Positions 52,975 to 62,900 of a stretch of 64,000 nucleotides of DNA are shown here, piece by piece (position 1 is the first letter of the stretch; each line of letters begins with the position of its first letter). The position numbers were made by a program, and so were the translations under genes. This DNA is from Himantopus leucocephalus (Eukaryota; Chordata; Aves; Charadriiformes; Recurvirostridae). Where the stretch lies: positions 213,226,894 through 213,290,893 of the forward strand of contig RSEF01000001.1 of the NCBI GenBank assembly GCA_003993805.1, read 5' to 3'. The notes beneath the pieces are model-generated. The model was given only the letters and a program-made list of their open reading frames with translations, searched no databases and was not told the origin of the DNA.

Positions 52975-53200
52975 TTAAACATAAACCAGGCATGATATCA
53001 GTTATCCAAGACTTCCTTCATCAGGCACAGCTATTATTCTTGCAAAACTTCAACAAAACAGTCTCATTTGGAATAGTCTAGAATAGCNTTAAACATAAAC
53101 CAGGCATGATATCAGTTATCCAAGACTTCCTTTATCAGGCACAGCTATTCTTCTTGCAAAACTTCAACAAAACAGTCTCGTTTGGAATAGTCTAGAATAG
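52975..53200. repeat. False tandem duplication around N at 53088
   Basis: Bases 52975-53087 recur at 53089-53200 across one N, with about three substitutions. It has the same form as the other single-N joins. Confidence 0.92.
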
Positions 53201-53440
53201 AGTTAATTCTACACTGCATAGTATTAAGTACATGAAATAATTTATTCTAAGAAATAAGTAAAACGCTAAACAATTTCAAAATATGAATCAGCTATGATGA
53301 GTGCAAAAAGCTACCCTACTAACCTTGCTTCGTGTTTTTCCTTGCCTCTATTTAACAATTAGCAGTTATTCATTCATAACGCTATTACTATGGAAGAATG
53401 CCCTTATATTAATTCTAATTCAATGCTATCAGCATCTGTA

Positions 53441-53462
53441 AAAAGAAAAAAGAAAAAAAAAN

Positions 53463-53493
<31 letters not shown>
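53441..53493. repeat. Poly-A tract interrupted by an N
   Basis: An A-rich tract with a few Gs and an N at 53462, ending in a pure A run to 53493. It is simple repeat sequence of uncertain true length, with no recognisable retroposed gene body next to it. Confidence 0.85.
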
Positions 53494-53496
<3 letters not shown>

Positions 53497-54160
53497 AGGA
53501 GGAAACGACTTCTCCAGATACAAATAGTTTCACCAATGGTTCCCGTAAGGTTTTATTCTGAAGAACCAAAGTTGGGCAATGTTTGCTGCAATAAGCCCAT
53601 GACCAGTTTGAAAACAATGGTAAAGTAATACATTTAGCAATGCTTCCAATCACAACTCATTCAAGACCCAGATGAATAACAGAGTACTGAGTTTGCTCTT
53701 AACGTATATCCAAAGGCTAAAAATATCCCCATGAAACTAATTCTTTCCAAATGATTTCCAAGTGGTCTCTTTCTTGACTTCCTTTGCATTGCCTGGGTGG
53801 CATAGTAACAAATTAACATAGTGTATTGTTGGATTTTTAAACAATAGCAGAATAAAAGAAGATTTTTGCTCCAAGGCAACTCACTGGTTCTAGAAGGGAA
53901 TATATTTCCTTATTATTTAGCTAAGAAATGAGAGAAACATAATACTCTTTTCTTCCAAAGATTATCGTTGTCTTAAAAAAAAATAAATAAAGGTGTTATT
54001 TCATGTTAGTAGCATACTAAATTGCTGTAGGATCAAAAAGAGAGAAAACACACCCCCAAAATCTCTGCCGGACACTCTCTTTCATCCACCTTTGCTGATA
54101 TCAAATCCAAGCATTTGACAACCTCCTTCTTCACTCTGCCTGTCCAGCACCACACGTGCT

Positions 54161-54310
54161 GTTATCTCATTTCATGGTGGGGCACAGAGGCCCAGAAAAA
54201 CTAAAAAATTAATCACATTCACAGGGGAAATCTGTGGCAGGGATCGTAGGGAAGTCTCCCACTATAAACTCAAAGCTGGTATCCTAAAAACTAGGCTAGA
54301 CTTCTTCTCC
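54161..54310 (-). mobile_element. Old tRNA-derived SINE remnant (MIR-like), reverse orientation
   Basis: The plus strand reads ATCTCATTTCATGGTGGGGC, ACAGAGGCCCAGAAAAACTA, GAAATCTGTGGCAGGGATCG and GGTATCCTAAAAACTAGGCT. This is the block order of a reversed MIR-type SINE: ATTTTACAGATGGGG, GGCACAGAG, TCTGTGGCAGAG, then a B-box/A-box region ending CACTAGGC. It is old and diverged, but the order is complete. Confidence 0.58.
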
Positions 54311-54793
54311 AGGCACATATAAAGCAATCACCGTATTTTCCTTCTCCATATCAGCAGTAAAGGGCTCCAGAGATCCAGCAGGAATGTAAGTTCTCCAGCT
54401 ACCCCTGTCTGATGGACGGTCCCACAGAAATCAGGATGGACTCCTGGCTACACTCATACAATGTACGAAGTAGGACAGAAAATCAGAGGGTCAGTTCTCG
54501 TTGGATGTTGTGTGCTGCAGGGGAAATGAGCTTCTCTGTCGTTAGGCAAATTATTTCAGTATTAAGTTGAGGGCTAAAATACTTTACTGTGTATCACAGA
54601 ATTCCCCAAAGTTCGTCAGTTATAAATACAGAGACGACCGTTACCTGCAACTGCTGCGCACAGAAATCTAATATTCAATATATGGTTGCAAAACGTACCA
54701 GGGAGAAAAATACAGGAAGATTTCAACAAATATTGTCCTGTCTCACCTTTTAAGCTCATCTTGTAGAAAAAAAAATTGAAGAATTGAATTGCG

Positions 54794-54824
54794 TACATAT
54801 ATATATATACACATACACACACAG
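54794..54824. repeat. TA/CA microsatellite
   Basis: A short run of AT repeats passes into CA repeats (ACATATATATATATATAC, then ACATACACACACACA). It is a simple dinucleotide repeat in intron 2. Confidence 0.9.
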
Positions 54825-56049
54825 AGCTTCCATAGCAACATAAAACCATTATTAAACTACACATCGCACCCTGAAGAGCAAATCCCAAACAGCCTGGTTA
54901 CAAGACAATTAAATAGCAAAACTGTGCATTAAGGAAAATAAAAGGTCAAGACACACAGCTCCCCGCAACGCTTAGGTGGGTGGGGGACGCAGGCTGCAGC
55001 AGGGTTGCATAAAGGATCAATGAAAGCAGAATTTGGCCGCCATTAGCAAAATCTTTATCGGTACGATAAAGTAGCAAGGAGAGACATGCAAGTTACTGGA
55101 ACATATTCCAAGCAGTTGATAAAGATGACCCAAAGGTGATGCGCAGTTACTGCACAGTAAGGCAGCAACTGCATGGATAAAGAAGCGAGGCAGCATTTCC
55201 CCTTTTCGGTCCCTTTTTCAGTTATTCAATCTTTTCCCAAAGAGACCCTTCTGAAAATGCTTTTTCTCCACTTGGGTGTGAAACCCAGAAGCTTATCTCT
55301 TGCATTAACATCCATTTGACTACATTAGAGTAATTTGAGCAGGGACTAGAGAAGCAATTGGGAAAGAGAAACGTTTTATGCCATGACAAAATGAGCCTAA
55401 TGCTCTTCCTATTCATGGGGAACTCAAGCAACAAGAAACAGGTATTTCATTTAATGCCGTTAAAAGCACGATTTGAGTTCTATAATAAGGCCAGTACTGA
55501 ATTTAGGACCGAATTTGTGGGTCAGATGCAAGCAAACCTGTTGGAAAAAAATACAGCCAAGCTAATGTGAAGGGAGAAATCATGAAATCTGCAAGGAAAT
55601 TAATCATTTGGACAATTTCTCTGACTGAGAACCTCCAACAATGGAGATTTTGGAGTCACGTCAAGTAATCTATGAATCTTCCTTTCTGTAATTCATACAT
55701 ACTACATCCCGTAGTATCTATCATGAACATGGAGATGAAAATCTTCTTTTCCTCTTTGTCACAATCTTTTATATGAAATCGGTACCTGTTGTACGCCTCA
55801 CAGATTTCTCTTTATGCAAAATAATGCCACAAGTTTGCACGTATTAAATTAAAAAAAAAAAACTCAGTTTTTCATATTTGACTCATGTTCCTGAACCAAC
55901 AGCAGTGAATCTAGTGAGATACAGTGAATGTAGTAAGACTCTGATCCGCAGCATCACAAGCAATTAAGCATCCAAAAGGGCAGCTAATCAAGGCAAAAGT
56001 ACAGGGAAGGGGGCTACATCCACTAGGTTCTGGTTAACTTAGACCAAAA

Positions 56050-56210
56050 GAATCACATAATCACAGAATTATTCTGGTTGGAAGGGACCTTGGGATGTCT
56101 CCGTTCCAACCTCCTACTCCAAGCAGGTTCAACACCAAACTCGGACCAAATTTGCTCAGGGTTTTGTCCAATTAGTTTTTGAAAACCTCCAAGGACAGAG
56201 GTTCCACACT
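56050..56210 (-). mobile_element. CR1 LINE 3' fragment
   Basis: On the plus strand it reads AATCACATAATCACAGAATT, GGTTGGAAGGGACCTTGGGA and AACCTCCAAGGACAGAGGTT, a minus-oriented CR1 3' end. Part of it recurs at 56298-56345 because of the assembly duplication described separately. Confidence 0.88.
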
Positions 56211-56436
56211 GAAGAGTTTATGGTGATCTCATCAATAGGACTCAAAGTCAGCAAAGTAACGTTTGACACAAGATAACTTGAATAGACAGATTAACCNGTT
56301 TTGTCCAATTAGTTTTTGAAAACCTCCAAGGACAGAGGTTCCACACTGAAGAGTTTATGGTGATGTCATCAGTAGGAGTCAAAGTCAGCAAAGTGGTAAC
56401 TTTTGATACAAGATAACTTGAATAGACGGATTGACG
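56161..56436. repeat. False tandem duplication around N at 56297
   Basis: Bases 56161-56296 recur at 56298-56436 across one N, with several substitutions and small indels. The first copy begins inside a CR1 3' fragment, so the repeat may also reflect two alleles. Confidence 0.9.
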
Positions 56437-59128
56437 TTCTCCTAGCACGTCAGTGTCATTGATCTATTTATTCTCTTTGCACTTCCAGGACACCACCATG
56501 CTATTATTGCCTTTTTACAGGTGTAGAATTAAGGATCGGAAAGACTGACATTGAGAGACTGAGTGAAAGTTAGGTACCGAAATAATTTTAATATCCTGTG
56601 CTAAGTGTCAAGACTGCAGAGGATGCAATCGACAAAGAATGAAACTGAGTCTTCTTCTGCAGAAGGCTTGAAGGAAAGTGAACCACTTCAGTGACCACTG
56701 AAGGAAAGAATTCTTTCTTCTTCTTCACATCAGAAAGAAAGGCAGTAGCATGAAAACATGGCAGAGTTGAACATATTCGGATATTCAGTCCAGGATTTCA
56801 TTTCATATCACAATCTGATTTACCACAGCAACTCTTCTTGTTCTCCATCCTGTTACTCGGAAAACAATAAAATTACCTGTGGTAAATCTTTGAGTGCTGC
56901 AAGCACAGAAGTTCTTTAGGAGATTTTAGGCTATTGCAGAGAAAAATTTTCTTCAGCAGACCTCGCTGAAACACAAGATAATATCTTTTTTTCAAAAAAA
57001 TGCCATTACCTTTTGCTTTTTTTTGTTAACTGGCTGGAAAAGGGAACCAATTTTCATGAAAGTATCCATAAAAAAGTTCATCCTCTTAAGACAAAAAAAC
57101 CACCCCAACTGTTGAACAATAAATGAAGAATTTTCATCTAAATCTCAAAATTTTCAAACATCAAGAACTGGCACACAGAGACACTGCAAGCCCCTCACCG
57201 CGTATGGAACAGAGAGGAGACTGGTTACGCAGCCGGGCCATGTGGTAGACAGTGGCCACGCAAGCCAATATTAAAGAAGAGGAGCAAAAATCCCCATGGA
57301 AGGGAACTGGGGTTATAGCGTGGCTGTGCTAACTCTGTCTCCTGAAGAGACTAAAGGGGCGTTCAGTTTTCCCAACCCTTGCAAAACAATCCGCAGGATT
57401 TATACACATATTGAAGAGCCGGGAGAAAGCTAACTTTGGCATCTTAGAATGGTATTTCTACAATATTTAGTCAAAACGTAAAAAGTGAATTGTGAGAACT
57501 GTTTTACAGCCCTTAATGCTTTCAAAATTTTCAAATTTGTTTCAGAGTTTTGGTCAAAAGTATCTTTTAGACTTAGCTTTTTGCTTTCTTCCTCATTTCA
57601 AAAAGTCTCTAAGCTTCTGTGGTATTTTTTCCCACAGCTGCAGACATAACTCAAACGCGTGGCCTCCTAGCTCTCAGCTCCTGACCAAGACAATTAATCT
57701 GTTGCTTGAATCAACTCTCAGGTTCTGAACACACGTTACATTACTTTGTATGTGTCTTTCATTTTGAAGTATAAGAAAACCAAAAAAAAAGGTCAGGTGA
57801 TGAGCTGGTACAAGGCAGACGAGTCTTCTGAATTGAGAGGAACTTTGCTGATTGATACCAGCTGACAATCTGGCCCAACATGTTGACCCAAGAATAATCC
57901 CTTTACAAACAACCCACTTGCTCTGCCAGGAATAAACGCACTTTTCAAATGGATGCGCTGAGCTGCAACACTTAGAGATTATGGTAAAATTAAACATGTT
58001 TTCATGGTTTTTTTCTGTTATAAAGTCACCATCATGAAGTATTTCAGTATTTTCATTCCCTTCTTTCTGCACTACCTTTGCTAAGATTCATTCCTTAACA
58101 CATCTGAGTCAGCTATAAGAAGACAAAAAGAGAAAAGTATATCAGGTCACCTTACTTTCAAGCAAGTTCACGAAAGCTTATGGAGCTGGCTAGCTCTGGC
58201 AATGGTATCAACCATCTGAAAAAATACATCCTGGATCTACCAAAGACAAAACCCAAAGGCTCTACAGCAGGTTGGGATGTGCATCATCTGTGCTTTTGCC
58301 CCATGTCAACTTTCCATTGAAATCCATTCCTGAGTATGACACGGTGTTACAAAGCATCACGTTATTCATCCACTTTTTCCTGGATTCTCAAATTCTGAGC
58401 AACCCTAAAGCACTTTCCAGAAAATTGTTAACCCTTAATTTATCCCTTTGGATAGAAGTCATTTCAAACAACTGCAACAATGTAGCTGTGGATAACTTCA
58501 TGAGACAGACGCGTACCTCACTTCCCCAAATTATCTTTTTTGGATTCTTCTGCTGGCGGTGGATATTACCCTTGCTAAATCAAAATACTAAGATCTTCCT
58601 TAAACCATTCAGATTCCAAGAACTTGTTGTTAGAAAACAAAACTAAAACTGTATAGATTGCAATGATTTACACAGAACATAGGAACTATGAGGATGACAC
58701 AGACTGAAAAGAACTAAGACGTATCAAAAGAATTCCTCAGGCAAATATGTATCACAGTAACTGGATTAGAAAGGATTTGCCAGCGCGAGGCCATAAGCTT
58801 GGCTAACGTTTTGATGACAAAAAGCTGAGCTCCAGTCATCTCTTGAGCATATTTGTGTTCCTGTGAGCCTGTCTGCAGCTGGGAACACCGGGAGGGAAGA
58901 AAGGAGGGGGAAGGATAGCTGTTCCACACTTGACTGGCTTTTTCTTCTCAACACTGTTCACTTTCTACTCCTAAACAACTGTCACCAGTATCCCAGTAAT
59001 TTCCCAGTTGATCTTTGCAGCGTTAACAGGCAGTTGGTGTCATCCTTGATTAGTAAATGCACTTTGTCCCTTTCCCATCTCCCAGCATCCCAGTTTCCAG
59101 GGCAAAAAGTAATGTCCGGGTCACTCAC

Positions 59129-59224
59129 CCCTAACATCTGATGCAAATAATAATACTGCAGCCCTTGATAATAGAGCAGGAAGGTTTTCCAGAAGAGCCA
59201 TACATTGAGGGAGAGCCAGAAAAA
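59129..59224 (-). CDS. NOX4: NOX4 exon 2 (first transmembrane helix)
   Basis: This exon of 96 bases encodes residues 20-51, beginning FFWLSLNVWLFWKTFLLYY and ending LHQMLG. It forms the first membrane helix and the start of the following loop. The acceptor is a good pyrimidine tract ending TTTTAG and the donor is GGG|GTGAGT. Both boundaries are phase 0, matching the mammalian exon. The body of the helix is nearly identical to mammalian NOX4. The loop is unusually tyrosine-rich (QYYYLHQ) where human has EYHYLHQ. Confidence 0.93.
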
Positions 59225-59433
59225 CTAAAATGAAACAGAAACAAGAGACTGTAAGTGAAAGTTACATGTGCAAACTTTTCAGTTAATTTCATATATGAAA
59301 CTCATGTAGTTTCGTAAACATATGGCACGGGAGAAAAAGCTTCCAGCGCTTAGCACAACATTTTTTAAAGTATCAAAAGGCATAGCCCCTATGTGAGAAA
59401 CTTTCACTTTCATTGAACTTCACAAAACGTTAC
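59225..59433 (-). other. Sequence just upstream of NOX4 exon 2
   Basis: These 209 bases hold the acceptor region of exon 2, with a pyrimidine-rich tract ending TTTTAG on the minus strand. They are AT-rich up to about 59,410 and then change sharply to CpG-rich DNA. This is intron 1, or its 3' part. No other feature was seen. Confidence 0.6.
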
Positions 59434-59478
59434 CTTTGTGACTTTAAGCCTGCGGCGAGCTGGCAAAACCCTCCGCAT
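59434..59478 (-). CDS. Candidate alternative NOX4 first coding exon
   Basis: Within the CpG-rich region the minus strand has a good donor, AAG|GTAACG, at 59434/59433, only 209 bases before exon 2. An ATG at 59478 opens 15 codons (MRRVLPARRRLKVTK) ending at this donor in phase 0, so they would join exon 2 in frame and place a basic segment just before helix I. An upstream in-frame ATG at 59760 would give 109 codons. The usual NOX4 N-terminus, with its WRSWLANEG motif, is not present here, so this could be a non-coding alternative exon or a chance splice site. Confidence 0.22.
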
Positions 59479-59872
59479 GCGACACGGTCCTCGGCTCTTC
59501 AGATACCGCAGGGAAAGACCCGAAGAAGAAAAACTACCAACAGAGCCGAGGACAAAGGCAGGACGAACCTGACCTCCAAGAAGACGCGTCTTCTCCCCCA
59601 AACTCTCCCAAAGAGGCTCTAACAAAGAGCAAACACAGCGCGCCGAGTCCCCGCAGGACGCGGACGCCCGCCTCGTCCCCCGCCCCCGGGCACACGCGTG
59701 TCGCCCTGCCAGCCGCGCACCGGGACGCGCGGGGACCGCGTCCCGACCACCGACAGACATCCCTGCGGGGGATCCTGTCCCTGCCCACCCCCCCGGCCCC
59801 CCGCCAGCCGCCCCGACCCCCGCCGCTCCGCTCCCGGCCGCCTTCCCAGCGCCCTCCCCTCCCCCCCCCCCC

Positions 59873-60164
59873 NNNNNNNNNNNNNNNNNNNNNNNNNNNN
59901 NNNNNNNNNNNNNNNNNNNNNNNNNNNNNNNNNNNNNNNNNNNNNNNNNNNNNNNNNNNNNNNNNNNNNNNNNNNNNNNNNNNNNNNNNNNNNNNNNNNN
60001 NNNNNNNNNNNNNNNNNNNNNNNNNNNNNNNNNNNNNNNNNNNNNNNNNNNNNNNNNNNNNNNNNNNNNNNNNNNNNNNNNNNNNNNNNNNNNNNNNNNN
60101 NNNNNNNNNNNNNNNNNNNNNNNNNNNNNNNNNNNNNNNNNNNNNNNNNNNNNNNNNNNNNNNN
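59873..60164. other. Assembly gap (292 N) in the NOX4 promoter island
   Basis: A run of 292 Ns follows a poly-C tract (up to 59872). The length is not a round placeholder, so it may be an estimate. GC-rich avian promoters often drop out of short-read assemblies. The missing NOX4 exon 1 (about 19 codons plus 5' UTR) is most likely here. Confidence 0.9.
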
Positions 60165-60426
60165 CGAAACACCTTAAAAAGCGCGTTTCCCCACGGGGGA
60201 AGCCCGTCCGTGGGGTTCCCCCCTCCCCTCCCTCCAGGTCCCCCCTTCCCCCGGGGCTGAAATGCGATAGAGGCGGGAGCGGGGCAGCGGCCGTGCCTAC
60301 GGCCGCACCGCGATCCCGGGGAAAACAAAGCGGCAGTCCAAGGAACTACCGTCGGGCTGTACGTGAGGTCCTCGAAAGCTGGGAAGGGCCAGGTTGTGCT
60401 ATTGCCAGTTTGATCCCGCTCCATCA

Positions 60427-60458
60427 GGTGTCCCTAGGGGGGGGTGGGGGGGGACACC
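60427..60458. repeat. G-rich hairpin
   Basis: GGTGTCCC (60427-60434) and GGGACACC (60451-60458) are perfect 8-base inverted repeats flanking a loop made almost wholly of Gs. It lies inside the CpG island. Both a hairpin and a G-quadruplex are possible. Confidence 0.7.
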
Positions 60459-60648
60459 GGAGGAGGCAGGCTGCTGCGCCTGGCACAAGGCCACCCAGGG
60501 CGCAGGCACAGCGAGTGCGGGATCGCGGCGGGTGTGTAACCGTACGGCAGCCACGAGGAAGGGTGCTGTGGGCACCTCCACATCCACAGAGTCCCGAGTT
60601 CTGATTGCTATGCTTTGCAACCGGTCTGCTTTTTGTGGTGGTCTTCAT

Positions 60649-60731
60649 GTTTGGTTTGGGTTTGGTTTGGTTTGGTTGGGTTTGGTTGGGTTTGGTTTGG
60701 TTGGGTTTGGTTTGGTTTGGTTGGTTTTTTT
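60649..60731. repeat. TTTGG/TTGGG simple repeat
   Basis: About 80 bases of alternating TTTGG and TTTGGG/TTGGG units, strictly G/T on the plus strand. It lies about 50 bases outside the CpG island, upstream of NOX4. The tract holds four GGG triplets (starting at 60658, 60678, 60688 and 60703) and many GG pairs. It is not the vertebrate telomere repeat. Confidence 0.9.
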
Positions 60732-62845
60732 GGAGGGGCAGTTGCACCAGGTATTGATTTTTATATTAGGAAAAAGCTTTTAAAACCCCCTTGTTGCTAG
60801 CAGCTTTTAAATACAACACCCTCATGAGTCTCCAGGGGAGCTTCCACTCTAAACCAGGCACTGTGGTGTCCACGGCTGCTCCCCGAGATAGCAGCAGCAA
60901 TGACAGCTGGCAGCAGAGCAAGGCTGTTTTTCCGGGAGATGCCAAGTCCAAGAAGCAGCGCCGGGAAGTCTCATCGAGTCCAGCATGAGCTGGCTGTCTT
61001 TCTCTTACAACTCGGAAAGTTGCCATTTTTTGTGTTCCTCGTGAGCCACATACTAAGGGTTCAGAGAAAATTGGGAGGAAGCTAAGTACCGTCTTTTTCC
61101 AGTTCCATATAAAAATGGAGGGAGTGTCTGACCCATATGTGGCCCTCAGCTTAAAGAGTCCGAGTCGGGCACAACTCCTGTGAAACTCCGTTGGGGGTAT
61201 TTTGGCTGCGGCAGGAGCCCTGTCTCAGAAAGTGGCAGGATTTCTGCGGCTGTATGAGGTGCCAGGTGAAGTTTTGGAACAGCAGGACAGAGGATTACAG
61301 CTATTTTATATCATCAAATGACATTAAAAGGAGAACTAGTGAAAGGGAAAATACATATTTTGAATTTAAGACTCACCAGGACCATAGTTTGATGCCAAAG
61401 CAGCTCTAACAGCAGAAGAAATAGTATAGTTTATTTATCTTGTTTGCTATTTCCATTTACTTCCTCATTTCTCTTGGAATGTAGAGAGAAATGGAAGCTG
61501 CTTACAGAGAACCGGATGATGAAACTCCTCTAGACAAGCATGTCAAAGCTGGAATGACAGAAAATAAAACTTGTAGGATATGTCAGGCCTAATAACGTGG
61601 GGCCTCGGCCAAAGCTGAAGCCGCAGCAAGCACAAACAAAACCAAAATAATTTGCCCGTGCCATATGCTATACTTCAAAATACCCTTAGAAATGTCTCTG
61701 AAAAATCAGCTTATGCAGGATTTGACTGCCCACTCACATGAAGCTGATGACTCATGAGCCGGCGACTGTACTTCGCTGCCCACTTACCGAGTGCTGTAAT
61801 GCATGTGGAGTACCTGACTCACGCTCCAGTCGACATTGCATCCTACATCGTATCTAGGTACGGAGCAAGGAGGGTGTTTTTGTAGAAAACATCCCCTTTT
61901 TCTTTCTCCCTGGAAACAAGCAAGGGTTTTGAATCAGTGTCCCAAGAAGAGGCTGGCAGAGACTGGTGCCACACTGATACAACCGCGTTCTTCCTCCATA
62001 GAAAAGGCTGAGTTTGCAAGTGCCTAAATCATGCCTTCCCAGGGATGTCTGGAATTTTTCTGCCTTCTTTGTCTGTTTTAAACCATCCTAGATGTATATG
62101 AGTGTGTGTTTCAAACCGCTTGGTAAGAGCGCTCAGAAGTGGCCGTAGATGCTAGTTATAACCTGAATAATTAGAAAAGTCATAACATGACTCTCAAACA
62201 TCATTTGCGCACCAGCTTGTCTCTTCTCTCCTTCGTGAGCATCCATCCTCCAATTATGATAATCTTTGTGCTTCGTCCTCCCGGCTGGACAGACCACTGT
62301 CAAGGCAGGCAGGCCCTCTCAGAGACTGAGCACGTACGTTCTGTGATAAGGTTGCTTCTACTACATCAGCAAAGTCACCCTGACTGCACACTCACCTTCC
62401 AAGTCCGCTACACTCAAATCTACTCTCCCAGAGCTTTGCAACGCTTTGCTGAGCATTGCAGTTAATGTTAACAGACATGGCTTAAAAGTTTTCCGGTGCT
62501 TGAATTTTCCTTACTTACCTAAGAGTGACCCGGAGCCAAATCACCTAAACTTTGAGGTGCCTCCGTCTCACAATATCATGATCATCCTGCAAGTTCCTGC
62601 AGTGACTGCAGATGTTTCGAGCACAACACTGTGACCTTCCAGTCTGGGGAGCGATCCGGGCTCCTCATCTTCTGCTCTGTTGCAATCTAGATTTAGGCAG
62701 ACAGGCCCTTAAATTCCTCATCCCTAAGGGGGTCGATTCAGCGTGCCTTCTCGGAGTAGTTACCCTTAACACTGAGCTCATGGGAGGAGAAGGAAACACC
62801 GACACCGATTTCATTACAGAGAACGGGAAAAGTGCAGTTTCTGCA

Positions 62846-62900
62846 TAATAGCTGAGTGATTAGAGCACTTGCCCAACAGTGGGAGAGCTGGACCTTTCAC
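62846..62900 (+). mobile_element. tRNA-derived SINE remnant (second copy)
   Basis: TAGCTGAGTGATTAGAGCAC, then TTGCCCAACAGTGGGAGAGC, matches the tRNA-like head seen at 47050 over about 45 bases. This supports a shared SINE origin. It is not a functional tRNA gene, because no acceptor stem or complete cloverleaf can be drawn. Confidence 0.45.

Larger units (their letters stand above)
50104..59128. other. NOX4 intron 2 (9.0 kb)
   Basis: This intron holds three false duplications (51254, 52975 and 56161), a poly-A tract at 53441, a SINE remnant at 54161, a TA/CA repeat at 54794 and a CR1 fragment at 56050. The remaining sequence is unique and AT-rich, with no exon recognised. Confidence 0.75.
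11883..59224 (-). other. NOX4: NOX4 gene, partial (exons 2-12 visible)
   Basis: NADPH oxidase 4 is a six-helix membrane flavocytochrome that passes electrons from NADPH through FAD and two hemes to oxygen. It works constitutively with p22phox (CYBA) and releases mainly hydrogen peroxide. Seen here: eleven exons in order on the minus strand, each bounded by AG/GT splice sites, with phases that join without a frameshift or stop and with close similarity to mammalian NOX4 along the whole stretch. Four heme-ligand histidines are kept (H105, H119, H194, H207, spaced 14 and 13 apart within helices III and V), as are the E-loop residues H222, C226 and C274 and the FAD-binding HPFT motif. Missing: exon 1 (probably in the 59873-60164 gap) and the exons after residue 382 (rest of the FAD lobe and the NADPH-binding domain), presumably beyond position 1. 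In mammals the 3' end of NOX4 faces TYR, but TYR was not recognised here. Confidence 0.95.
59445..60600 (-). promoter_or_regulatory. CpG-rich island at the NOX4 5' end
   Basis: Base composition switches from AT-rich to very GC- and CpG-rich at about 59,445 and back at about 60,600, with many CG dinucleotides on both sides of the 292-N gap. Its position, immediately upstream of NOX4 exon 2, fits a CpG-island promoter holding the transcription start and first coding exon. No TATA box was seen in the island. The long open frames across it on both strands are a by-product of high GC and the N run, not evidence of coding. Confidence 0.6.

Noticed and set aside
59534..60424. 296-codon minus-strand open frame across the N gap
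   Set aside because: The length comes from translating 292 Ns as open and from high GC content. Neither flank resembles a known protein.
60394..60800. Repetitive open frames rich in V/W/F/G/L (plus) and N/Q/T/K/P (minus)
   Set aside because: They translate the TTTGG simple repeat. There is no evidence of coding.
62846..62900. Possible functional tRNA gene
   Set aside because: Only an A-box-like head is present. No B box with a proper TTC loop and no acceptor stem can be drawn.
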